Positions 1-13,460 of a stretch of 64,000 nucleotides of DNA are shown here, in pieces (within the stretch, counting starts at the first letter, position 1; every line of letters starts with the position of its first letter). Both the position numbers and the translations under genes were made by a program. Under the pieces are notes generated by a model. That model was not told the origin of the DNA, ran no database searches, and worked only from the letters and a program-made list of their open reading frames with translations. The DNA comes from Homalodisca vitripennis (Eukaryota; Arthropoda; Insecta; Hemiptera; Cicadellidae), in the NCBI RefSeq assembly GCF_021130785.1, contig NC_060212.1:146779501-146843500 (forward strand), given 5' to 3'.

Positions 1-1357
1 TCCAAACTCACTCGTTACGGTGTGTAGAAAGTCAACAAACAAAAAAAACCGGTCAACAATGGAACATCTGCTACTAACTCAGTAAAATAAGGCAAAATAA
101 GGATGCAAACTGTTCTGTTACAGAATCTGATACAGCTTCGCAGAAACAGCAAACGTCGTACAAGAGATTTGTATTTCGAGATATAATATTCATAGTAATA
201 TAGTAACATGGACGAATAGTATTTCTTTTAATATTGTATGTTTTGGTAAAAATAAAATAAGTATTATTTAGAGAATATATAATTTATAATTAATATCTAT
301 AAATATGGTATATTAAATAATACATAATAATAAAAAATTTAATAATAATGATAATAATGCTAACAATAATAATAGTATTAAGTAATAATAATAATAGTAA
401 GTGAATAATTAACAATATAAATAATTTATTTATTGTATTCTAATGGCTGACCTCGCATTATCGTATATACAGGTAAACGGTCCCCTACTCTTTGCGCTGT
501 ATCTCAAAAAGGGTTGGACGTACATAAAATTAGTACAGACAAAAGTTGAAGAGAATTTTTCGCTCTACAGTTTCTCTAACCACCTCCAAAGTCATTTAGC
601 GTAAGGGAAACGAGATATTTTAAAAAAACTGATTTTCGTGAACTTTGACCTTAAATATCTAAAGACGCGTACACGTGATTATATGAGACTTTTGAGGTAA
701 GTTTTATACCATCAAAATAAAGACGTATGCAAATTTTTAGCTTATTATCTTTCATTCCGAGGTTGCATCCTTATTTTACCGGACTAATTGATGATTACAG
801 ATTGAAGTATATGAAACAGAATTATTCCATATATGGTTACAATGAGAGAAAATGGTCCACACATTTTTTGCATATCTGTAGACAACGGAGATGAGTGACT
901 TTGCCTCCTTACTGGACAATAATCAACAGCTATGACTTTTTTTATTGAAACCTTTCAAGAGAGGAAACATAAGATAGATTGGTGTTTATAAAATGAGTGA
1001 AATATCACCCGAGTCACATTACCGTTATTATTACAACTTTTATGAACGTTAAGAATAGTACTTTCCAGTTTGGTCAGGTAAGACATTTTTTTTTTTTTAA
1101 TCAACTACAAAGTTATTGAATAAACCATTCGGACATAATTTAACAAAAATGAACATACCACATAGTGTAATACTACCAGCACATTAAAGACATATTGTCT
1201 TAACAGTGGAATACTAACTAGCATTTGGAGGAGGGTACCACACTAGTGCTTCATCCATTATTACGACTAAGTCTGATAGTTTTTAACGCAATCTTTCTAT
1301 ATATGCATTCATATTTTCAAGAAGCAAGACTATATATAACGGTTCTTGTATAATCCC
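1..1357. other. AT-rich non-coding DNA with AAT/ATT low-complexity tract
   Basis: No coding exon is supported. Bases 317-415 are an imperfect AAT/TAA-type simple repeat. An 18-bp near-perfect inverted repeat around AAAATAAGGATGCAA occurs at 91-110 and 762-780; its significance is unclear. Confidence 0.6.
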
Positions 1358-1361
1358 TTAA

Positions 1362-1540
1362 TTACAATGGTGGGGTTTTATGACCCCAGTCAATTTCTTC
1401 ACTTTAATACATCACAACAGTATGAGCCATAAAAGTGTGAAAATTGTGTAATCTATTATCTTTTTAGATTACATTGGAAGGTGCCTTGCTCACACCACTG
1501 TGGTTTCTTAACTAGAATCTGTTGGGGTCATCAATGGTAA
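1362..1540. mobile_element. Small TTAA-flanked MITE (piggyBac-type target)
   Basis: The element is bounded by TTAA at 1358-1361 and 1541-1544. The left end reads TTACAATGGTGGGG and the right end, reversed, reads TTACCATTGATGACCCC, so the ends are imperfect inverted repeats. Just inside the left end is the palindrome TGGGG-N8-CCCCA (1371-1388), and CCCC is repeated inside the right end. It has no coding capacity. The TTAA target suggests piggyBac-type mobilisation (inference). Confidence 0.55.
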
Positions 1541-1544
1541 TTAA

Positions 1545-2690
1545 GCTTCTATTCTGTTTATACTTGTTTTTTTATTTCAGTCTGGATTTTTAAGAAAACA
1601 CCAAATTAATTGTTTGCTGAAAACACAGAGTAGAAGAAAACACTTTAAGAAGTAAGCCCAGTAAATTAGACAGACAATTAAAACCTATCAGATATAGTTA
1701 TTTGATTTTTGTGATGCTCTTTTTGGACAAAGTGAGCATAAAACTAATAATGATTTAAGTTGACATAATTTGGACTTTCTCCTTTTTTCTGGTGAAGAAT
1801 ATGAACTTCAAGAACTACCTTAACCAGTACCATACACTTGTGCACCTGAAAATTTCCTTGCCTGGAGAAACCAAATAATTGATCAAATATAAAATAACCC
1901 CTTTTTAAGTGGAGTAAACTGCCTACACCAGCTGGTTGTGTGGGAAGTGACAATTTAGTTAAAAAGTTTCCAGTTCTAAAAGAACAAGCTAAGTAAGATA
2001 AGCCAAAAACTGCTATTGAAGTCTGGCATTGAGAAAAATGGTGTATGATAGATAAACTTTTTCAGAACATTCTAGAAAATATAAATGAACAAATAATGCG
2101 AATGGCAAAAAAATATGAGTCCTAACCTTGGACAATCACACAAAAAAACAAACAGATAATTTGTGCTCTCGAAAGATTTATTTAGTCAAATGTTAGTGTT
2201 CAGGTGGTGTTTGCTTCTTAAAACCATCATAGATCTTTTTGTTTTCAAAATAGTCAAATCTTTGGGGTTAAAAAGGATCCCACAATGGTAATAACGTTAT
2301 AAAAACCCATGATAGTTAAGGGCTACCCAAGCTCTTTTTTATTCTCCAACACCTTGGAGAACAAACTTAAAAGTGAAATATGACGCTTGCTTAAAGCTAT
2401 TTGGAAGTGTCCCATTAGTACAAGCCAAAATTTATAACGTATAGGAAGCAACTTGGAAATTAATTAATTGTTTAAAAGTACATGTAGAACAGGAAGGGGC
2501 AACTTAAATATGTGAAACTAATTTCTCTAAATGGTGACTTTATCATGATGTTTTTTCAAACTAAGGCAGAACGACAAGGTCTCTAGTATCACAATTCGTA
2601 CAGCTCCGCCTCCCTTACCACGAATAAATATATATTTTTTCTATTGAAAATTGAAATTCAATCTCAAGTAGAGGATCGTATTTTTCTGCT
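1545..2690. other. Non-coding DNA, nothing recognised
   Basis: Only short random open frames are present; no repeat, RNA gene or conserved exon was recognised. Confidence 0.5.
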
Positions 2691-5600
2691 AGTGGTGGCG
2701 ACAAAAAATGTATCCGCAATTGCACAATTCCTCGAGAGTGAACGCCTCAGCCGGTAACCAGAGAAGTATGGAATGGGAAAGTGGGGTTAGGAGGGGACAG
2801 GGGGAGGCCATCAAGAGGTATTGAGCAGTACCCCTCCCCGCGCACCGGACATGAGTCATTCACCCGAGGCGGCCGGCCGGCGCGGCGCGAGTGAGCGAGA
2901 GAGAGAGGGCCAGACGTGGAGTACAATCGCACATCTATCGTACCACCGAGCTGGCATTTAAGATTTATTACAGTTTCACACTAAGACAGCAGACAACACA
3001 CTTCCACAATGAAGATATCAATATTTCATTTCAAGGAAAAAACATTAATAGATCGTTGGACAGATTTAAAAAAACCGTGCACATATTGTTATGAACGATC
3101 TATATTCATATAAAACCTCATCAATCAGTTATATTAATAAATATAAATGCAAAGTACATTAAAAGTAAATAATTTTATAGTTCAAGAATGATTTATGACT
3201 ATGCAGTATCATTCTACTAAGTCAAAAATTAAATCTAAAATGAATACATCAAAGTTTTTAAGACGAGGACACAACATTCCAGTTACTGAGACTCTTGAAA
3301 GCTTGTGAATATAACGAACTGTAATTCAATTGAATTTAACTTGCTTTTAATTTTAGTATGAAAAGGAACTTAACTAAAAATCATTCTACTAAAATTTATC
3401 GACATACTTAAATACAAACGCACTGATAAAGGTTGAACACTAAAAGTATTCCAATTTTCCGATCAAGCTACTGGAACACCAGCTAGAATGTTCCGTTTCA
3501 ATATTGAAAAACAGTAAGCCTACACTCCACTGTTCAATGCAAATTTATCATTATTTGTCAGTAACAAACCAGTCGTAACAAGATCAACCTTGTATTAATC
3601 AACGAAGTTGCTATCTAGTTACTGGAAAATGATCTGCAGTGAGGATTACGTAAACAACCACTTATTGTTGAGCGAGGCGAACATATCAAATGCCGCCATG
3701 AAACCAGACTACAGTACACGTCACGGTATGTGGGTTCTGTAATTGATTTAATCACAACACAACACTACTCGATTTTAGTAGTGCCACACTTCGTACCAAT
3801 CGCATCACTCCTAGAGCAGCTTCAAGTCGACTGAGACTACGTTCTTCTACCAGTGGGTGGGATACCTTTTACACAAACAAATGTCCGAAATATTCTTTGC
3901 GGTTGCGCTGAGTCATTTAGTTTCACCAGCAGTTTGGTGCGATCGACAGATGTCAAGATGGTCGGATTTTGCCAAACCGGTTCAGTTCTGACTACATTGG
4001 TGAAACGATTGAGTCAGCAATCTCAGTAGTCGAATATTTCTTCAAAACTCACTGTGTACACATCATTGTTTGTTCCCTAATCAACTACTCATATCCTGGA
4101 AATGCAGATAGTAGTTTTTTTATTTCGAAAAGTGTCGATATACCGTATAAAATATGTCAAAAGTTCGGTTTCAAAAACAAAATAATAAAAACTAACAGTA
4201 TGACCTTCAATTTAACCTGTTGGCGATTACACCAAAATGATTCCAAACGAGTACTGACTTCTTAAGACGTTTGTTTTCTCGTTGGAGGGTTTACGTCTTA
4301 AGAGGCCATAATGCTTCATAATGGGATCTTTTCGATTCTTTGTTTAAGTAAAGCAAGTGGTATAATAATTTAAATTGAAAATAGTGTGAAGCACAAACTA
4401 TATTGCTGGCCTAGCGAGAAAGTCATTAATGAAAGTGTAATACATTGGTATACAGTTCCAATACGTATTTCACTGACGATGTCACAAATACAATAATAGC
4501 TGTGTCAGAATCACGTTTTATTTAATTTCTCATAAAATAACCAGAAACCATAACGCAACACGGCTGTTACCAAGTTTATCCATCCATGTCATTGCTTATT
4601 CTGACATAAATCAGAACATTGTTTTGTGGTTTCTAAAAGTTACTACCTCTAGTGAACAGTAAATTACATAAGGAGTAAAATTGTCCATTTTAATTCCCAG
4701 AGGAAAATAAATCAATAGAACTCGATATCGCATTCACGAGTAGTTCAAACAAGCTACTATAATAATAACCGAGTACATACGGACGGTGTGATAACGGTTT
4801 GCTTAGTAACGTCCTTTAAAGCTGCAGAGCTTCAATATATATAATAGGCATTAAAATACGCTTTTTAGCCTGTTAGTATATAGACAACTGAATACAATAC
4901 CATATCTGTCTTGCCTCTGGCCACTAGTCTCACAGAAACGATGACTTCACTGGTTCCGAGTATCGCCAGACCGATATCTTATCGCTGCAGATAGCCTACC
5001 ACTAATTACTATTGTATACCACAACCATATAAGGCTCTGTCAGAGACCCTCCCTTCAAATTGTCAGGAAGTAAGAGAACAGGATAAATGGAATGAACTGC
5101 AACGATGATGATGGAGGGGAGAGCCGGAGGAGCCGTATAAGGCAATGGGATCGAGACTCGCGGATGCCAGTTGCCTTATTTAGCCGTAGTATGGCTGTGG
5201 CGTAGCGCTAGCAGCACGACCTCCCGACCGTCTGCGGCCCGTCTGGTCGTAGCGCCACGCCGTCCACGTCGCCGAGATGCCAAGACGAAAAATATACAAC
5301 TAGAAATATATCAAAATGTACATAGACTGTGCAAAAGACTTTTAAAATATCGGTAATGTTTTGAAATGAGACAAAAAGTTATTTTATAATTTTAAATTTG
5401 ACAATATTGCACACCGTATACTTTAGAAACCAATAATAAAGTAAGGAACTTGAGTATGCTTTCACGACTTCACTGACACCGTTGCTTGATCCCTTCAAAT
5501 AGTGAAGAAACGCAAAAAGACACTAAAAAGGGAAAGAGAGAAATATCCGCAGTTTCCAGGAATAACACTACATTCATAGTTCTACTTCCACGCTGACGAC

Positions 5601-8460
5601 TTGGGAAACAAGGGGTCGCATTGACCTTCAGGCGAGTCCATGATAAATATTCGGAATGTGATGAGGACAGTATTGTGATTGTACGTAAAACTCGGCAGCA
5701 AAATGGAGTATCAACATCTCGCTTGCTTTGTTTATATAATTCATAATGAGACTCAACTGAAATACTAACAAAGGACTTGTACTTAAATGAAGTTCAATTG
5801 ACTACCGACCGCGTGCCAGAGTGGTAGTAATGGAGTACACCAAACGATACGCAAGTGGCGACTTTTGAGTCACATGACATGCTCAGCGGGAAGTCAGCGA
5901 ACCCGAGGAGAAACACCGAATTAACTTGCGTGGGTGCCACAGCAGACACCGCACCGCGCCAGCGAATCTTCACGCGCCCGACAACACTGGGAAACCGAGA
6001 AAATTGGAGTCAAACATAACCTCAAATATATGATGACAGAGACCGTGATTAACCAGTTAAGGTAAATTACCGTCAGCGTCTCATACTTATAGGATTTTGT
6101 GTAGTTTTGCTTGCATGTGCATAACACAGTAAATGGACAATGTGGACTAATGTTGGTTGCAGATAGTTTGCGTTTTATGCGGATAAATAACGAGTTACAT
6201 AAGAAACACGTTTTACTACTTCCAGAATGAAAATGAGTGTTCACTTGACACTAATGTACTGTAGTTTAAGGGAAAATAGCTTTACCCGAGTTTTTATTAA
6301 ATGCTGTTCACATATAAATTTGATTTAGATATGTAGTAAGTAATAATGGATGTTTTAATATCCAACTATAATTTTAACTTCTTCAGGTCTGATGGGATTG
6401 TTTATACAACATAATACTGCACGGCGAATTTCAAGAAGCTGGTTCTCTGTTTATTGCATGCAGATGCGACTGGGGAATGCGATAATATTCACCAGAGCTC
6501 ACTATCTCTGAATAATGAACATAAGTAACTGACACGATAAACATCTTGGGGCAGGGCAGCAACTGATGGAATAAGAATTATATCCTCTTTTATTTTTGTA
6601 ATAAGAAAAAAAATTGCCTTCACGTCATTAAGGTAAAAGCGAGAGAACTCATTTGAATTGATTCTGCTAACAATTAAAAAGACACAATATTAACTTCAGC
6701 TTGAAATAATTGTAGTTCGGTACACTCAACCGTTCTTAAAAAATTCTTTTTCAATATCACTCGCGACCAATTTGTTTGATGTCGTAATGACTTAATAAAT
6801 CAATTACATCCACGATCGTGTAGTTTTCGACCCCGACAATAAATTACTAAACAACGCATAAACCCTAGAACATTTTACGGTGGTCCGTGGTGGGTGAAGT
6901 GAACAATAGGTTCCATAACAAAGCATTTCTTCTGGCGCATGACATCGGAAGAGTTTCATTAAAGCAGAATTTTGTTATTGCATTTCCAACAATGCAAAGA
7001 AACGAAAGAAATATAATGGCAGAAAGGGGAGAATGTAAGATTATCCACAGTATTGAGTACTGCTTAGTTCACCAGCCTCCTACTCGTGAGAGGTGGACGA
7101 ATTTCCCGTCCACGCAAACGCTATAGTTGGTGACCATTTCTGTCCACCAGTGAAGTTTATATAACAGCCTCGGAGAACTGTAGTTGTAATTTTCCTAATA
7201 AACTGAGGTGTTAAATCTTAACTCAACTTAACACAATCGCGACCTTGGATTCCAAGAGTCAACAAATGAATTTTACGCAACGAATTCGTACTCTCTCAAG
7301 TTTAAACCCATCGATCGAAAATCCGTTTTACTCTAGCACTCTCCCGGAAGTACTTTAATTCATAGTTGTCCCTCGATCCGAACCCAAGCAACTAACTTCG
7401 CGACCCATCTGGAATATGACACTGCTGTAAAGACCGGGACTAATTAACTTATAACAGTTTTACAATCTGAGGAACATTAAACCAGGAACGACGAAATTAC
7501 GGTGGCATTAGAAAAACCTTCGCGGCCTGTAGAGAAGAAACACTACACTGCCGGATTGGAAACAAAGTGATGTGCAGACACTATTTGCTCCATCCATCTA
7601 ATCGCGAGTTGTTTAAAGAATCCAATAGGTAGAAGATTCATAAAGAATTGACTTACTGGCTCTTAATCTCCAAGAAACGTGAAGCAATTCCAATGGCGCA
7701 TTCGACGAGATAGCGATACGAAATACTGGAACTTTCTCAGCAAATTCATCCCCAAAATAACGCTGGCGCAAGTTAATCACGCCCGCCTCCCGAATGAAAA
7801 GCCGGCACACAGATCCTACCCTGCCGAGTCTCGCCCGTCATTTTTTGTTTGATTCGTCAACGTGGTTAGTTGTTTAACGACGTTACTATTGTTCTTATTT
7901 TGCATATCATAGACAAAGGTACTTCTTTACAGTACCGATAATTTTAAAAATACAGAAAGCCAAACTACTTGAATGAATCGGTGAACACGTGTTTAGAGTA
8001 AAAGGATGCGTCCTCCGGCAAAATTTGCTTTCCGAGCAACCCATCCGTCACCAGCTGTCGGCGTTGCTCCGTTCCCGGACGAGACTGGGTGGTGCCAGGC
8101 AGGGCAGGATTTGTGCGACGACTACACAACATAGGTGGGTATCGGGATTGCGCAAATCTGTTGTATGACTGCTGAATTAAGTCGGGGTATCAAGCAACGA
8201 CACGGCAAGCATGAACCCTCAGAGTAAACATCAAGCGAATAGCGAGTGCATTCAGCTGTCAAGGCATGAACGTGAGTTGTGTGACAAGTGGCAGCAAATG
8301 TGTACAACACACACTCACACTGACACAACACTGTACCAGTCCCAGTCCAGTTTTAGCATCGGCCGCGTGTGGGACGCGTGTTCTATTTCAAGCCACCCCT
8401 AGGAAGGCAGCGCTATCCATCCCCTCTCTCGCACTCACATTTGAGTCGTCGTCCTCCTAA
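2691..8460. promoter_or_regulatory. CpG-rich patches in otherwise unique DNA, possible promoter or 5' region of an unseen gene
   Basis: The base composition here differs from the rest of the window: local CpG-rich segments occur at about 2741-2935 (with GGCGGCCGGCCGGCGCGGCG), 5108-5280, 5880-5990, 8000-8120 and 8180-8460. Between them the DNA is less AT-rich and shows no transposon ends. Candidate TATA motifs are TATATATAA at 4836-4844 and TATAAGG near 5028 and 5136. No frame has a recognisable protein; the small GC-rich frames have no conserved motif or splice logic. A distal promoter or 5' UTR exons of a neighbouring gene are possible (inference). Confidence 0.3.
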
Positions 8461-9706
8461 AAGTTTTACTTTAATTCCCACGACTTCTAATTAATTACAC
8501 ATCGTTAATGGCTCTTGTCGGAAGAATGGTTAATTAATGAACTAGATAAGATTGGTTGAATGTTTCGCCTTCAAATTTGATAACATATACCAAAAACATT
8601 TTGTTACTCTGCGATCTAACATCTAACATCGCCCTTAATCTCGTAATATTCCATAAATATAACACACACTCTAATATAGTACAAACCGAACAGAAAAGTT
8701 ATGTTTAAATCTCATCATTGTTGGAATAATGAGAAGTCCAATAAACACTGATAACAACCGATCTGCTTATCTACTTCCTGCCCGGCAAATCAGCTTGCCA
8801 GGAACCACAGCCTCAGCCTCTGATCAAATGTCAGTGTTAGTTCACCAACTGAAATATTTCAAGTAAAAGAAATGCCAGCAACATAGCCACTGAGGTTATT
8901 TTTTAACTTCAATTTTGTTCATGAGTCTGTCAAAGCTCACACAATTGCAGAACATACCAATCCTCTAATTTCAATGACATTTTATGCACAGTGTGGTAGA
9001 AAAGTCCACCTTTAATTACTTTACAGATACAAAAATTTGTTTATTTACTTAAGAGTGTAACATCCTGAGGATCTTGCTCAGCAAAACACAATGATGCAAA
9101 CTAAACTTCACCCTAACAGAAATAGCGGTGATTTTAATTTCTATTCAGTTACACAAAGAAAATAAAAACAGCTCATGCCACACCAATTGGCAACAATGCT
9201 CCTAGCTGAAGACTTGATTTCTGGGATATTGTATTCAACATGAAAACAAAAATAACTTCAACATCTAGCAATGTAATGAAAGTTGTTAATAGCCTTGCTG
9301 TCATTCCAATAGTGAATGGTGCATCATTGCTTATCTTGGCTCTCAATCACTTGCATATTGATATCTGTTTAGATTTATGAGTTTCTAGCATTTCCTCCTT
9401 GTGGTCAGTTTTCCTGACAAGAGTAGAAAGTGGGTTATCACAATAAAGTATATTTTTATCTCCCATGTCCATGGACAAAGTTGTGTATTGATAAGATTAA
9501 AGATATAGTGGTTAATAAAACTGTTCTGGGACTTTTGCTACCACACTTTATTTGTAGATATAGCTTTAATATATTGAATGTCTTGAAAAATGAAATACTT
9601 GTCTTTGACACAACAAACAAGGTGGGTTTTAAACAATCATGTCAGTTTAGTAACAGATTTTTTAAGCATAAATCATTGAATCAGAATATTGATTAACTTA
9701 AGTACC
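8461..9706. other. Non-coding DNA, nothing recognised
   Basis: AT-rich sequence with no supported exon or repeat end. Confidence 0.5.
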
Positions 9707-9710
9707 TTAA

Positions 9711-10696
9711 CCCTTTCCCGGGCCATGCGGCAATATATTGCCGCCATAGATCCTGTTTGAAAAGCGCCAGGCAGCAAAATATTGCCTTCGGTGACATCTG
9801 CGAAAAGCGCCAGGCAGCAATATATTGTCTCATTGATATTCGTCGTTTTCTTAAATAAATACAACAACAAATGATTAAATTTTTATGTTTGTTTTATTCC
9901 CTAGTATATTTGTAGATAATTAATACGAATATCATTTTTATTTTGGAGGTCTACGTATTTTTATTTCGTAATTGTCACGTGACATTATCAGCTGACTCGA
10001 TCTTTCGTTGTTAATTCTTTATGCTTTAGTGTAATCGTATTATTGTATGCTGGACTCTTCATGATTTTATTTTGTGGTTGTAAATATTATAGTAGTTTTA
10101 GTTGTTACGTGCTTAGCTATTGTGTGTAGTAGTTACAATGACTGGCAATTTACGATCTTACAGGAGTGAAATTGTAAATAGCACATTTGTAAATAGAAAA
10201 AGTGTAAATAAATTTCAAATAAAATTGTGTAAATACTTCTTGGTAAATAGTGTTTTTTAACTGTATTGAAACTGTTTATGGATCCTACAATCAACTGTTG
10301 TAACATGTTGCGAAGTACAATTATGCGTATTTATAAAAAATGTGTCATAAAAAATTTATTTATGAGAGAAATAACACAAAATTTTGTATGGTTGTTCCTT
10401 TCTTAATGTATAATATAATAAAGTAGCTTCCCACAGTAAAATTATTTTTCCTTTTTTAGTTATTTGCAAAAAAATAAAAAAATAATTTTTTTCATGTTAG
10501 CTATTAAAATATATTTTTTTAAATTTTAAATGACTTAAAACTACATCTATATATTTTGTTGTTGATAGTATACATCTACACGAGTAATTTGGTGCAACTT
10601 TTAGGTCATTTTCTAATTTTTACGAAAACTTATAAATTTTAATCTAAGAGACTGCAAAATTGCAACATCTCATATTTGCTCCTGGCCCTGAAAGGG
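9711..10696. mobile_element. TTAA-flanked transposon-like element, 986 bp, with palindromic subterminal repeats
   Basis: It is flanked by TTAA at 9707-9710 and 10697-10700. The ends read CCCTTTCCCGGGCCA on the left and CCCTTTCAGGGCCAG on the right when reversed. Inside the left end is a perfect 18-bp palindrome, GCGGCAATATATTGCCGC (9727-9744), followed by two copies of a 26-bp unit starting GAAAAGCGCCAGGCAGCAA at 9759-9784 and 9802-9827 (25/26 identical). Nothing inside codes for protein. The TTAA target and CCCTTT ends fit a piggyBac-type non-autonomous element. Confidence 0.75.
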
Positions 10697-10700
10697 TTAA

Positions 10701-13456
10701 AATCATAAAATTACTTTTTAGTTCAATGAGATAACAGTGATGGCATTCACTTGTGTGTGAGTTAAACTCATTGCCATGCCTGACATTACGGCTTTCAAGT
10801 TTTGTAGCAGGAGTGCATGAAATATACATCTAAAGCAGCTGTTTTTGTGGTTTCCAGAAAAGTGTCAATATCTCGAAAACTAAGCGACTTTTACTAGAGT
10901 CATGTTTTGTTATTTGGGTTACTCATTGGCTGACCTATCAACCCTTTTAAAATTATTATTGACTTTTGGGACGCCCTGTATATATATATATAGATTTTGT
11001 CTGTAGCTGTTAATAGGAGACCATATCCTAGTACTAAAAAAAATACTTTTAATTATAAAAATGTGTAGGTCCACTAATAATAAGAAATTGCTTCTTACAT
11101 AGGCTTAACTTATCAAATTTATTTTAATTTACTTCTTTCATAATATCATTTTAGACAATACACCCCTTTACATGTTAAGGTTCCATGTTAATATTTTACA
11201 TTTACACAAATTTAAATATAGTCCTAGAGATTTTTTTAACTTTACTTCCTAGTATTTCCTTATTTTCATTTCGATTGCAATTTCTTTGTTGTTTTAGTGC
11301 TTTCCAACTTTATAAGATGGTAGGTACACTTTTCCAGTTTGAGTTGTGGGAACTACCTTGGTGTAAACATCTGTCTTATTTACTAATAAAATGTCTGGCA
11401 TCCTAGGCTATTTAAATGGAAGCGATGGATCATGCGGTTCCAGAAAACTTATTTTAACATCTTCATTTTCTGTATCAATGACACAAACTAACCATGTTTT
11501 GTAATTTGTTTCAAGGTCCAGCTTTTAGGAAGTGTTGTTAAAATTGGTCTCCTGTACTACCCGAATTTTTCTTTCAATCGATTAATAATCTCGCTGTCAT
11601 AGTTGGGCTCGACTAGATTTTTGGGACTTAATAATTCTGAACGCGTTCGTAACTTTTTTAAATTTATCTGGATATTTCTTTTTTCCTCAGTCTCTTCTTT
11701 TTACTGGCATTTCATCAATCAGACCTAACTTCTAATTTGCTTGTTCTTTTTAGGAGTAGATATTAAAAATTCTTTTCTTACATTTTATTCCTCAGGTCCA
11801 GTTCCTGTAATGGTAACTGCAAAACTGATTTGTAACAACTATCACATAATTTATCACATATTCCTTCATGACATTTTAAAATATTTTCATTCGCAGTTCT
11901 TAAAAACGTTCTTTGTAGTAGTCACGCCTTTGTGTATAAATGGATTACAATATACATTAGGTTTTTATGAACCTGCTTCTTCCATATTTATAACAGCTTA
12001 AACAACATTATTAACACCATAATACACACATATTAACACCTGATAGTAAAAAGTATTACCTTCAAATCAGTTCACCAAACTTAAAAACACAATGCTATCT
12101 TACTAAATCGTTGAAATAGTTTAAACTTTTTTGACACTAAAGAGTAACAAAAAATTAACAAGTAAATAATAAACTGTTAGTATCAAAATAAAATCACAAA
12201 AAGAAACTTAGAACAAGTTTTGCACTTGTTCACTCTGTGAAGCAACAGGCAGACCGAAACATCTGGCACAATAGCAATATTATTACTTCTTCATGTTCCA
12301 TATCAGCAGATTAACAAAAGCAGCAAGCATAAAAAAAATATATCCTTATACAACTGCTCACACATGGACCATCAATATTGTTTCTACAATAAGAGTTTAG
12401 TCAATGACCATTTTCCCATGCAGCACCAATTTTCGTAAAAATTTGGATTTAGGTTCAACTTGTCCTCTATTTCAAAGTATACACTGTGCTGGAGGTTGTT
12501 TTTTCCCTGGGAGTAGATGCCACCCCTTCTCGTGGATGAGCAATATTTAATTGAAAATTAGTGTAAAAAATCGATAAATTGACTAATTATAAGCAACTTT
12601 CGTTGTATAAGTTTTTTCTGATAGTCAATACTTTTCGACTAATTTACGAATTAAATTGTCCACTTTCAGACAAAAAATGTTTTCAGACGGTTTGTCGCGA
12701 ATAACTGGAAAAATACGCCTTTAAACAAAAAACCTCTAGCAAAATTATAGCTTACAAGAAAAAAAAAAATGTGTAAAGTAGTCTCGAAGTTAGGGCTAAG
12801 AAGCCATCTCTAACACTCAACCTGGGGACCAACGGCTTAAAGGTGACTTGAACCACCACCAATAATTGTTGGGCAGGTGGTGTATGATATATTGAGACCC
12901 AATACAAACGGAATTATTGCTTATTGAAAGTTGATTGGCATTTACAAACACCAAAATGGAAAGGTTCTACATACAATAAAAAAAAAACAAATGCATTTTT
13001 TTGGGGAAAACTCAGAACCTTTTTGAAGTACTTCTTTAAAAAAGGTTTAAAGAAATTTTTATTTTTTATAAAAGGTCCCAGGCATCAAAACTAAGCGAGT
13101 TACGAAGAGAGTAATATCGATTCCTATTCTTTTGTTAGAAAAAAAATAGTGAAAATTTCACCCTCTCTTCCAACCCATTTGAAAAAATCTTTGTCACTTT
13201 ACAATTAACTTTATTTATGTTCTTATATACGTTCTGAGTGTTTGACAAGTTTAAAGTACTTATTTTTGAAAAATATTGAGCTTTAAGTGAGAAAATATTT
13301 TTTGTAATTTAGTGACAAACCGTCTTTTTACAAATAATTAACTATTAATGATATGCAAAATTTGGTATAGTACAAAATTGCAGGTTTTTCTTCTCTAAAA
13401 ATATGTGTTTTAATTTTTGTTGTAGGGTAAAAATTTATTGAGTAAGATATGGCTGT
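10701..13456. repeat. Uncharacterised interspersed-repeat DNA
   Basis: No gene is supported. Around 10970-10992, GGGACGCCCTGTATATATA resembles the outer end of arthropod repeats that start TATACAGGGCGTCCC. The phrase AACTAAGCGAGTTA and close variants recur (near 10877, 13090 and 14499), and 12480-13450 reads like a decayed mobile element with no frame. The family could not be named. Confidence 0.3.
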
Positions 13457-13460
13457 TTAA

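Noticed and set aside
2747..3094. GC-rich frames around 2.75-3.09 kb
   Set aside because: Arg/Ser/Pro-rich translation of CpG-rich DNA on both strands, with no conserved motif and no splice context. More likely 5' UTR or promoter DNA than coding.
3969..4265. 98-codon plus-strand frame
   Set aside because: No recognisable domain, no neighbouring exon with matching splice phase, AT-rich codon use like random intergenic DNA.
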